Shown here in pieces: positions 1 to 4,956 of a stretch of DNA of 7,449 nt. The DNA lies in contig JAGPIR010000058.1 in assembly GCA_018054915.1 (NCBI GenBank), forward strand, positions 1 to 7,449, read 5' to 3'. The position numbers were made by a program, and so were the translations under genes. Positions within the stretch are counted from its first letter, which is position 1; each line of letters starts with the position of its first letter. Under the pieces are notes generated by a model that had not been told where the DNA came from, made no database searches, and was given only the letters and a program-made list of their open reading frames with translations. The stretch comes from Allobrachymonas sp. Its GTDB lineage: Bacteria; Pseudomonadota; Gammaproteobacteria; Burkholderiales; Burkholderiaceae_C.

Positions 1-2
1 TC

Positions 3-128
3 CCGCTACTGGATATGCTGGCGGAAGAACTTCGGCTGGCGCAAAACGGGCTCAACAGTATTACGGGCGAATTCACCCCAGACGATTTATTGGGTGAAAT
101 TTTCAGCCGTTTTTGCATCGGAAAATAG
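3..128 (+). CDS. mnmE: tRNA modification GTPase MnmE, C-terminal end only
   Basis: This is the last 41 codons of MnmE (TrmE/ThdF), the GTPase that works with MnmG to install the (carboxymethyl)aminomethyl group on wobble U34 of certain tRNAs. The visible end reads as helix (LLDMLAEELRLAQ), then ITGEF, DDLLGEIFSRF and the terminal CIGK before TAG. The C-terminal CxGK motif carries the conserved cysteine of the family, so the 3' end is intact. The rest of the gene lies upstream of the window. The FCIGK codons are also the known attachment site of SGI1-type integrative elements, and an integrase gene follows directly, so this gene end probably doubles as attB. The family call is very secure; its use as an integration site here is inferred from context. 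Confidence 0.95.
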   Translation, partial: PLLDMLAEELRLAQNGLNSITGEFTPDDLLGEIFSRFCIGK

Positions 129-144
129 CGAGTGTTCCGATGCG
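111..144 (+). other. Candidate left attachment site (attL) spanning the mnmE stop codon
   Basis: The last codons of mnmE (TTTTGCATCGGAAAATAG, 111-128) and the next 16 bases contain an inverted repeat, GCATCGGAA (115-123) and TTCCGATGC (135-143), with an 11-base centre that includes the TAG stop. Core sites of tyrosine recombinases are often such inverted repeats. TTCTGCATCGG and TTCCGATGCG recur in the same order at 2249-2259 and 2299-2308. The hairpin could instead act as an mnmE terminator, but no T-run follows it. Confidence 0.45.
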
Positions 145-240
145 TTCCGTGCATTTCTGGAAGATGTTCATTTTCCTCTCTGAAAATCATCTTTTTTGTT
201 CCGTATTGAGCTTGCGAATTCCGGTTGAATCCGCGTAAAC

Positions 241-260
241 TTGTGCCCAAGATTGTGCCC
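241..260 (+). repeat. Left pair of TTGTGCCC direct repeats (arm-type integrase sites)
   Basis: TTGTGCCC occurs at 241-248 and again at 253-260, a 12-bp period. An equal pair with the same period and orientation lies at 2168-2187 on the other side of the integrase gene. Placed about 110 bp inside the putative core site, they fit the arm-type sites bound by the N-terminal domain of P4-type integrases. The repeats are seen directly; the binding role is inferred. Confidence 0.7.
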
Positions 261-283
261 TTCATGGTGACTTCATAAGTTCC

Positions 284-305
284 TTGGGCACAAATATGTG
301 CCCAA
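284..305 (+). promoter_or_regulatory. Perfect 9-bp-arm palindrome in the int leader, related to the arm repeats
   Basis: TTGGGCACA (284-292) and TGTGCCCAA (297-305) form a palindrome with a 4-base centre. Each half contains the GTGCCC core of the flanking TTGTGCCC repeats, so it is probably bound by the same protein. It lies 57 bases ahead of the preferred int start at 363, where binding would suit autorepression of int or an extra recombination site. It directly abuts the upstream ATG at 306, which argues against that ATG being the true start. Confidence 0.55.
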
Positions 306-362
306 ATGCCGCTGCATAACGTCGTGAACAATGGGCACACTCAATCGCAAAATAGTGAAAAC

Positions 363-1682
363 ATGACGCTGACGGATACCAAGCTGAGAAATTTCAAGCC
401 TGACGAAAAGGCATATCAAGAAGCGGATGAGGCTGGGCTATTTGTAGAGGTGATGCCTGGTGGAGCAAAGGTCTGGCGATTGCGTTACCGGCTGGCTGGA
501 AAGCAAGAAAAGGTGACGCTTGGCGACTACCCTACTTATTCCCTGGGCGAAGCTCGCACCTGGAGAGACAGTTGCAAGGCGCTGGCTAAGCGTGGCGTAT
601 CCCCGATGGCCTTGAAGCGTGGTGATTCTGTCCCGACTGATGCGGCCCCGGCTGTCAAGGAAATGGCACATGTCTTCGTGAGCAACTGGTGCATAAAGAC
701 TGTTGAGCGGGTAAGAGCGAAAGAGGCCGAAGTCATGGCGGGTAACACAGTGGAAGCTTTTGCCCATCACTGGTATGCCGAGATCGTAGAGCCGGCCAAC
801 AGCAACCCTCGCAACGTTGAGCGCATTTTGAAAAAAGATGTGATTCCAGCGATTGGCCACAAGCAAGTAGCCGAGGTGTCCGTGACCGACATTCTGGCGA
901 TTACGGACAAGATCAAGAATCGTGGGGCAGATCAAATGGCACTGCAGACCCGCAACGTGCTGAAGCGATTATTCGCCTATGCCATTGCGAGGGAAAAAAT
1001 CACCTTTAATCCGGCTGCAGCCATAGAAGCGAGATTCATTGCCCAAGCCAAGAGCCGTGATGTGGCGCTGAACCCAGAGGAGGTCGGCAAGCTGCTGAGA
1101 GCCATCTACCAATCGAGCATGAAGCGGGCCCACAAGTTAGCGCTGCACCTATTGATTATTTGTATGGTGCGCAAGTCGGAGCTTATCGAAGCCAAGTGGG
1201 AAGAACTTGATCTAGAAAAAGGCGAATGGGTCATTCCCGGCGAACGGATGAAGAAAGACAAGCCACACCTTGTGACTTTGTCCCGACAGGCCTTGGCCAT
1301 GTTCGAAGAGTTGAAATCACTCGCCAGTGGCTCCGAATGGGTATTTCCGAGCCGTGGTGACCTGCAGAGTCCCATTGCAAAGAGTACGCTGAATGTTGCG
1401 ATTCGCGCGCTGGAAATTGATGTCAGAGACTTTGTGATTCATGATTTCCGGCGTACAGCATCGACGCATTTGCATGAAGCGGGCTTCAACTCAGACTGGA
1501 TCGAGAAAAGCTTGGCTCATGAAACCAAGGGTATCCGAGGCGTCTATAACCGGGCACAGTATGCTGACCAACGGCGTGAAATGCTGCAATGGTGGGCTGA
1601 CTTCGTTGATAGCCAGATTCAAGATGGGCGAGGCAAGGTCATCATTGGGCCTTTCGGGAAAGCTTACCAATCGGCGGCGTAG
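363..1682 (+). CDS. P4-type tyrosine recombinase/integrase (DUF4102 arm domain)
   Basis: A site-specific recombinase that would insert and excise the element at the mnmE 3' end. Numbered from the ATG at 363 (439 aa): an Arm-DNA-binding domain of DUF4102 type at about 1-86 (MTLTDTKLRNFKP, GLFVEV, WRLRYR, LGDYPTYSLGEAR), a SAM-like core-binding domain at about 128-220, and the catalytic domain from about 230. The catalytic set looks complete: Arg270 (MVRKSEL), Lys297 (RMKKDKP), His360 and Arg363 (HDFRRT), His386 (LAHE) and nucleophile Tyr395 (GVYNRAQY). Length is normal for the family. An in-frame ATG at 306 would add 19 residues, but family members usually begin at MxLTDT and the palindrome at 284-305 abuts the earlier ATG. 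Neither start has a clear Shine-Dalgarno. No xis gene is visible nearby. Family call very secure; target site inferred from position. Confidence 0.93.
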   Translation: MTLTDTKLRNFKPDEKAYQEADEAGLFVEVMPGGAKVWRLRYRLAGKQEKVTLGDYPTYSLGEARTWRDSCKALAKRGVSPMALKRGDSVPTDAAPAVKEMAHVFVSNWCIKTVERVRAKEAEVMAGNTVEAFAHHWYAEIVEPANSNPRNVERILKKDVIPAIGHKQVAEVSVTDILAITDKIKNRGADQMALQTRNVLKRLFAYAIAREKITFNPAAAIEARFIAQAKSRDVALNPEEVGKLLRAIYQSSMKRAHKLALHLLIICMVRKSELIEAKWEELDLEKGEWVIPGERMKKDKPHLVTLSRQALAMFEELKSLASGSEWVFPSRGDLQSPIAKSTLNVAIRALEIDVRDFVIHDFRRTASTHLHEAGFNSDWIEKSLAHETKGIRGVYNRAQYADQRREMLQWWADFVDSQIQDGRGKVIIGPFGKAYQSAA

Positions 1683-1787
1683 TGACAAATGTCTTCAAGA
1701 CGCTACACAACAAGACAAGATAGAGAGTCAATTCATGGGGCAGCTTCAAAGAGTGTTGGCGATGATCATGGAAACAATGAAGATTTT

Positions 1788-1806
1788 CTGCGGTCTGCCA
1801 CCGCAG
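1788..1806 (+). other. Stem-loop ahead of the small chimeric ORF
   Basis: CTGCGGT and ACCGCAG pair perfectly over 7 bp around a 5-base loop. The hairpin lies between the int stop codon (1682) and the ATG at 1830. No T-run follows on either strand, so it does not look like a classical intrinsic terminator; it may simply be a folded leader. The rest of 1683-1829 shows no recognisable gene. Confidence 0.35.
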
Positions 1807-1829
1807 AGCATGTAAGCTGGATAACTGCC

Positions 1830-2051
1830 ATGGCTTACCCTGTAATTGAAGTGCCGCTTGATGCCTCCACCCAGCTTGAACAGTTGGGAACCAAAGGCAA
1901 GTTCTGGTATCGCGACGAATATGATCGTCAAGTGCTGTTTAAGGTCGGTATTGAGCGCGGTGAGCACAATTTGACAGTGATGAGTCTCGTAAAAATCGCA
2001 GATCAGCTTCAGGTCAAGCCGAGCGAGATTTTTCAGAAAGCAGGGCTGTAG
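1830..2051 (+). CDS. Small chimeric ORF: HipA-like N-terminus joined to the end of an XRE helix-turn-helix
   Basis: The 73-aa product has two unlike halves. Residues 1-40 (MAYPVIEVPLDA, then EQLGTKGKFWYRD and VLFKVG) resemble the start of HipA-like kinase proteins found on integrative elements, in which LGTKEKFW and YLFK are typical. Residues 41-73 (IERGEHNLTVMSLVKIADQL, then VKPSEIF) are the second half of a Cro/C1-type (XRE) DNA-binding domain: the IERG turn, the L..L.KIA helix and the SEIF end are standard. The recognition-helix half is missing and so is the whole HipA kinase body. The simplest reading is an in-frame deletion that fused the start of one gene to the end of another, removing island cargo. 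An upstream in-frame ATG at 1689 would add 47 residues with no family resemblance, so 1830 is preferred. Probably non-functional; both half-assignments are by recognition only. Confidence 0.55.
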   Translation: MAYPVIEVPLDASTQLEQLGTKGKFWYRDEYDRQVLFKVGIERGEHNLTVMSLVKIADQLQVKPSEIFQKAGL

Positions 2052-2167
2052 TGCCTGGGAAATACTGACTAGATTAGATGGAAAGCGACACTCTTTTGGA
2101 ATTCTCAGGGCGCGTCGTTTGCTAGCAGTTGAGCGTGCGTTTGCGAAATAGGCATGCAATCTCAAAA

Positions 2168-2187
2168 TTGTGCCCATAATTGTGCCC
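2168..2187 (+). repeat. Right pair of TTGTGCCC direct repeats (arm-type integrase sites)
   Basis: TTGTGCCC at 2168-2175 and 2180-2187, with the same 12-bp period and orientation as the pair at 241-260. The bases between the copies (ATAA here, AAGA on the left) are also similar. This pair lies about 60 bp inside the candidate attR core, as expected for the second arm of an attP. Confidence 0.7.
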
Positions 2188-2248
2188 ATGCCGACAATAG
2201 AAACTTCCCCCACCCTTTAACGACAAGCACTTACGTCTACTCGCTAGC

Positions 2249-2308
2249 TTCTGCATCGGGTGCTTTTTGGCACAGTCCAAGGCCTTTCCGTACAACATTT
2301 CCGATGCG
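2249..2308 (+). other. Candidate right attachment site (attR), partly diverged
   Basis: TTCTGCATCGG (2249-2259) matches the mnmE end TTTTGCATCGG (111-121) at 10 of 11 positions and still spells the Phe-Cys-Ile-Gly codons. TTCCGATGCG (2299-2308) is an exact copy of 135-144. Order and orientation equal those at attL, but the distance between the motifs is 26 bases longer, so either only one of them marks the true crossover copy or a small insertion has occurred. Confidence 0.4.
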
Positions 2309-2369
2309 CTAGGCGTATTCTGAACCAATCGCAACTCCTGCGCTTGGTGAACGAAAACGGCTGGCATAA

Positions 2370-2471
2370 CCATGTCTCATAGTCACCGCGATGATCGGCG
2401 GGATCAGAGTGTGCGGGGCTGAGCGAGTGACGCAGCAAACCCGCAACATTCTCAAGCCGATAGCAGCCATG
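2370..2471 (+). pseudogene. Degenerate fragment of a second P4-type integrase (core-binding domain)
   Basis: The frame through 2391 reads ...VTAMIGGIRVCGAERVT followed by QQTRNILKPIAAMC. It resembles the core-binding domain of P4-type integrases, in which a helix of the AM(V/I)xxIEARGA type leads into TRNILK. The intact integrase of this window has RGADQMALQTRNVLKRLFAYA at the equivalent place; GA, QTRN and LK are shared. No start codon, arm domain or catalytic domain is present, and an in-frame stop (2367-2369) lies directly upstream. The fragment has the same orientation as the intact int gene and lies outside the candidate attR, so it may be left from a second element that inserted in tandem. 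The match is short, and chance cannot be fully excluded. Confidence 0.45.
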
Positions 2472-2476
2472 TGCGA

Positions 2477-3076
2477 TCAGCCAATCATCTGCACAATTTG
2501 TGCATCGGCTTCGGCAAATGCCTTGTTTGACGATTCGGGGCCAAGGGCCAGGCCTTCGGCAAAAACAAATTCAATGTCCGTCATGCCCAAAAAACCCAAA
2601 ACGCTTTTCAGATAAGGTGCTTGCGTGTCCGACGCCGTATCACGATAGATGCCGCCGCGCGCAAATCCCACGTAAACCTTCTTGCCGTTGATCAGGCCTT
2701 GCGGGCCGTTTTCTGTATAGCGGAACGTTACGCCAGCGCGGGCAATTGCGTCGATCCAGGATTTGAGTTGCACGGGGATGCCGAAGTTGTACATCGGTAC
2801 GCCAAGAACAAGGATGTCGGCTGACTGGACTTGCGCAATCAGGGCATCATCCAGCGCAACACGCGCGGATTGCTCTGGGGTGCGTTGTTCGGCCGGAGTG
2901 AACAGGGCGCCCAGAGCCGCTTCGTCGAGCACCGGATGGGGCTGTGCGGCCAGGTCGCGTCGCTCAACAATCGCGTCGGGGTTTCTTGCAATGAGACGGG
3001 TAGTGATGGTGTCTGCCAGACGTGTGGAGTTGGCGCCATGGGAGCGGGCGCTGGCGTTGATTTGAAGAATTTTCAT
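2477..3076 (-). CDS. azoR: FMN-dependent NADH-azoreductase (flavodoxin-like quinone reductase)
   Basis: Cytoplasmic homodimeric flavoprotein that uses NADH for two-electron reduction of quinones and azo compounds, keeping quinones from redox cycling. The 199-aa product has the usual length (about 200). Visible motifs: the N-terminal beta strand and phosphate loop MKILQINASARS...NS (1-17), the FMN-binding PMYNFGIPVQLKSWIDAIARAG (94-115 region), FRYTENGPQGL (118-128) and the glycine loop ARGGIY (139-144). The start at 3076 is chosen because AAAGGAAA precedes it at good distance and the protein then begins exactly as family members do; an upstream ATG at 3118 adds 14 unrelated residues. It lies 60 bp downstream of the pirin gene on the same strand, so the two are probably co-transcribed and under the divergent LysR regulator. 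Confidence 0.93.
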   Translation of the reverse strand: MKILQINASARSHGANSTRLADTITTRLIARNPDAIVERRDLAAQPHPVLDEAALGALFTPAEQRTPEQSARVALDDALIAQVQSADILVLGVPMYNFGIPVQLKSWIDAIARAGVTFRYTENGPQGLINGKKVYVGFARGGIYRDTASDTQAPYLKSVLGFLGMTDIEFVFAEGLALGPESSNKAFAEADAQIVQMIG

Positions 3077-3136
3077 GGCTATTTCCTTTGAAAGAATGAA
3101 AGGGGGTGAAGGCAGCAAAAACGGTTGTTTTTCTGT

Positions 3137-3856
3137 TCAGTAATGCGGTGTTTCGATAGGGTGCAAGTCAAAGAGCAAAACCTCGGCCTGCTCGCCGTTG
3201 GATAGAACCATATCGCGCACGTTGCGCAGCTTGACGGCATCACCGGCCGACAGGCGCTGGTTATTGATGTCAATTGTGCCGCGTGCGACATGCACATAAG
3301 CAAAACGATTTGCTGGCAGTTCGAAGTGCTGCACAGCGTCTCCATCGAACAGACCCGCGTAGACACGGGTGTCCTGGTATACCGCCAGCGAGCCGTTGGA
3401 GCCGTCGGGCGAGATGATCAGACGCAGGCGACCCTGCTTCTCTTCGGTGGTGAAGTGCTGCTGCTGGTAGCGCGGAGTCACGTCCTTGCGGTCAGGGACG
3501 ATCCAGATTTGCAAGAAGTGCACCATCTCTTCGCGCGAGGCGTTGTATTCGCTGTGGCGCACCCCGGTGCCCGCGCTCATCATCTGCACATCGCCAGGGT
3601 GGATTACCGAACCAGTGCCCATCGAATCCTTGTGTTCGAGTGTGCCTTCGAGGACATAGGAAAAAATCTCCATGTCACGATGCCCATGGGGGTCAAACCC
3701 CCTTCCCGGCTGTACGCGGTCTTCGTTGATCACCAGCAGGTCCGAGAACCCCATGTGTTGCGGGTCATAGTAACTGCCGAAGGAAAAGCTGTGCTGCGAG
3801 CGCAGCCAACCCAGATTGGCGAGGCCGCGCTCAGCGGCAGGCCGGCGTTCCATCAT
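3137..3856 (-). CDS. Pirin family bicupin protein
   Basis: A pirin-type bicupin, a cytoplasmic metal (Fe) protein; E. coli YhhW, of the same family, shows quercetin 2,3-dioxygenase activity in vitro, while the physiological substrate is generally unknown. From the start at 3856 the product is 239 aa, the usual length. The N-terminal cupin carries the metal ligands His57, His59 (FDPHGHRDMEIFSYVLEG), His101 and Glu103 (GVRHSEYN), which to my recollection is the same spacing and numbering as in YhhW. The C-terminal half is the Pirin_C cupin. AAAGGA at 3864-3869 is 7 bases ahead of the ATG at 3856, but only one base from the earlier ATG at 3862, so 3856 is preferred. First gene of a probable pirin-azoR operon, divergent from lysR. 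Family very secure; substrate unknown. Confidence 0.93.
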   Translation of the reverse strand: MMERRPAAERGLANLGWLRSQHSFSFGSYYDPQHMGFSDLLVINEDRVQPGRGFDPHGHRDMEIFSYVLEGTLEHKDSMGTGSVIHPGDVQMMSAGTGVRHSEYNASREEMVHFLQIWIVPDRKDVTPRYQQQHFTTEEKQGRLRLIISPDGSNGSLAVYQDTRVYAGLFDGDAVQHFELPANRFAYVHVARGTIDINNQRLSAGDAVKLRNVRDMVLSNGEQAEVLLFDLHPIETPHY

Positions 3857-3862
3857 GTCCAT

Positions 3863-4038
3863 ATCCTTTCACTGCGGGGTGGCAGAACGGGAGAGAGTTA
3901 TCGGCCGTGTGGCTTGGTTAGCGCCGGAGGAAAGTTGCCCGGCTTGAGTCCGCACGTTGGCCATGACTGAACTTTAGACGCATCATCGGTTCCAAAATAG
4001 ATGACAATCAGCAAATCATCATTGCCATATTTGCAACA
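3863..4038. promoter_or_regulatory. Divergent promoter region between the pirin-azoR operon and lysR
   Basis: This 176-bp gap separates two outward-facing units, the layout in which a LysR regulator usually controls both itself and its neighbour. The half next to lysR is AT-richer and holds two dyads: GATGA-N11-TCATC (4000-4020) and TTGC-N7-GCAA (4022-4036). I could not place convincing -35/-10 pairs with confidence. Confidence 0.5.
4022..4036 (+). promoter_or_regulatory. LysR-box-like palindrome (T-N11-A) directly before the lysR start
   Basis: TTGCCATATTTGCAA is a TTGC-N7-GCAA palindrome and contains T-N11-A, the classical core of LysR-type binding sites. It ends 2 bases before the lysR ATG and occupies the place where a Shine-Dalgarno would be expected. 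Binding there would suit negative autoregulation. The motif is seen; the regulation is inferred. Confidence 0.45.
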
Positions 4039-4956
4039 ATGAATCGTCTTGATGCAATGAACCTGTTTGTGCGGGTAGCGGATCTCGGCAGTTTTGCCGC
4101 CGTAGCCAATCAGCTTGGAGTGGCACGTTCGGTGGTTACGCGCCAGATTGCTGCACTGGAAGAGCACCTGTGCGTGAAGCTGATGGTGCGCACCACGCGC
4201 AAGCTGACCTTGACCAGCGCCGGCGCGGCATATCTGGAAAAATGCCGAGTCATCATCGATTTGGTAGAAAGTGCCGAAACCGATGCGATGGAAGCGCGCC
4301 TGACGCCACGCGGCAACCTGCGCCTGAACCTGCCGCTGAGTTTCGGGCTCAAACGGATAGCCCCGTTGTTGCCTGCATTCCAGAAGGCTTATTCCGAGAT
4401 CAACCTGGCGCTGGACTTTACCGATCGCTTCATCGATCTGATCGAAGAAGGCGTCGACCTGTCGATCCGCATCACTGCGCGGCTCGACCCGGGTAATGTG
4501 GCGCGCAAATTGGGAACGATCCGCCTGTTGGCCGTGGCCTCTCCGGATTATCTGAAGCAGTATGGCCGCCCGGCCCATCCACACGATCTATCCGGGCACT
4601 GTTGCCTGGGATACTCCGCCAAGGCCAACAACCGGCCGCTGGTGTTCTCGATCAATGGCGTGCAAGAGAATATTTATGTGCCCTACCGCTTGCAGGCCAA
4701 CAATGGTGAAGCCTTGGTACAAGCCGCAGCACAGGGGGTTGGCATCACTGTTCAGCCGGATTTCATTGTTGAGCAATACGTGAAGGAAGGAACACTCGAA
4801 ACCATTCTTGGAAGTTTCGAGCCGCCCCCTTTGGGTATTTATGCCATCTTGCCCAGCAATCGCTATCTGCCGCAGCGGGTGCGGGTGCTGATCGAGTTTC
4901 TTGCCAGTGAACTGGCGCAGACCGATCCAGAATCAATCCCTGAAACCCTGGCCTGA
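4039..4956 (+). CDS. LysR-type transcriptional regulator (CrgA-like)
   Basis: A DNA-binding regulator of 305 aa, standard length. The N-terminal winged helix-turn-helix is at about 1-60 (MNRLDAMNLFVRVADLGSFAAVANQLGVARSVVTRQIAALE), followed by the linker helix and an effector-binding domain of CrgA type at about 92-295 (RGNLRLNLPLSFG..., the LDFTDRFIDLIEEGVDLSIRI stretch and QAAAQGVGITVQP). The start is fixed by the family-typical MxRLxAMxxFVRV opening, although no Shine-Dalgarno precedes it; a LysR-box-like palindrome is there instead. It faces away from pirin-azoR and is the probable regulator of that operon, perhaps sensing a quinone or other electrophile. The effector cannot be told from sequence. 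Its last 24 bases overlap the end of the photolyase gene on the opposite strand. Confidence 0.93.
   Translation: MNRLDAMNLFVRVADLGSFAAVANQLGVARSVVTRQIAALEEHLCVKLMVRTTRKLTLTSAGAAYLEKCRVIIDLVESAETDAMEARLTPRGNLRLNLPLSFGLKRIAPLLPAFQKAYSEINLALDFTDRFIDLIEEGVDLSIRITARLDPGNVARKLGTIRLLAVASPDYLKQYGRPAHPHDLSGHCCLGYSAKANNRPLVFSINGVQENIYVPYRLQANNGEALVQAAAQGVGITVQPDFIVEQYVKEGTLETILGSFEPPPLGIYAILPSNRYLPQRVRVLIEFLASELAQTDPESIPETLA

Larger units (their letters stand above)
111..2308 (+). mobile_element. Minimal, probably decayed integrative element at the mnmE 3' end
   Basis: The unit runs from the end of mnmE to about 2308 and holds an intact-looking tyrosine integrase, one small chimeric ORF and little else. 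Three things seen in the sequence define it: (1) an integrase gene placed directly downstream of mnmE; (2) a pair of TTGTGCCC repeats with 12-bp period near each end (241-260 and 2168-2187), in the same orientation; (3) outside these, short copies of the mnmE-end motifs at both edges. It is known that SGI1 and relatives insert at the 3' end of mnmE with int next to that gene. That this 2.2-kb unit is the remnant of a larger island is inferred from the scar-like ORF at 1830-2051. Exact ends are uncertain by tens of bases. Confidence 0.6.
2052..2476. other. 425-base gap holding the right end of the element and an integrase fragment
   Basis: No intact gene is supported here. It holds, in order, the right pair of TTGTGCCC repeats (2168-2187), the candidate attR motifs (2249-2308) and a degenerate integrase-like stretch (2370-2471) that ends next to the azoR stop codon. 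The open frames on the minus strand at 2122-2438 match nothing I recognise and run across the repeats, so they are not called. Confidence 0.6.

Noticed and set aside
306..362. Extended N-terminus of the integrase from the ATG at 306.
   Set aside because: The 19 added residues do not look like the family, the ATG abuts the 284-305 palindrome, and there is no ribosome-binding site. It is kept only as an alternative start.
1735..1815. A 26-codon reading frame (MGQLQRVLAMIMETMK...) after int that could be a tiny excisionase-like gene.
   Set aside because: Too short, without a ribosome site, and with no helix-turn-helix pattern; probably a chance frame.
1689..1829. Upstream extension of the small chimeric ORF from the ATG at 1689.
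   Set aside because: The 47 extra residues have no recognisable pattern and no Shine-Dalgarno; family resemblance begins at the ATG at 1830.
2122..2438. Minus-strand open frames of 83 and 64 codons in the gap before azoR.
   Set aside because: They run across the TTGTGCCC repeats and attR motifs, show no known motif, and overlap each other.
3117..3132. AAAAAC-GGTT-GTTTTT hairpin between pirin and azoR as a possible terminator.
   Set aside because: The stem is almost all A-T pairs and weak, so it is unlikely to separate the two genes; mentioned only as a weak dyad.
3290..3970. Long plus-strand open frame (226 codons) opposite the pirin gene.
   Set aside because: It is the antisense shadow of a well-recognised pirin; its translation shows no domain pattern.
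3898..4584. Long minus-strand open frame (228 codons) opposite lysR.
   Set aside because: Antisense shadow of a full-length LysR regulator, with low-complexity Gln/Arg/His-rich content.
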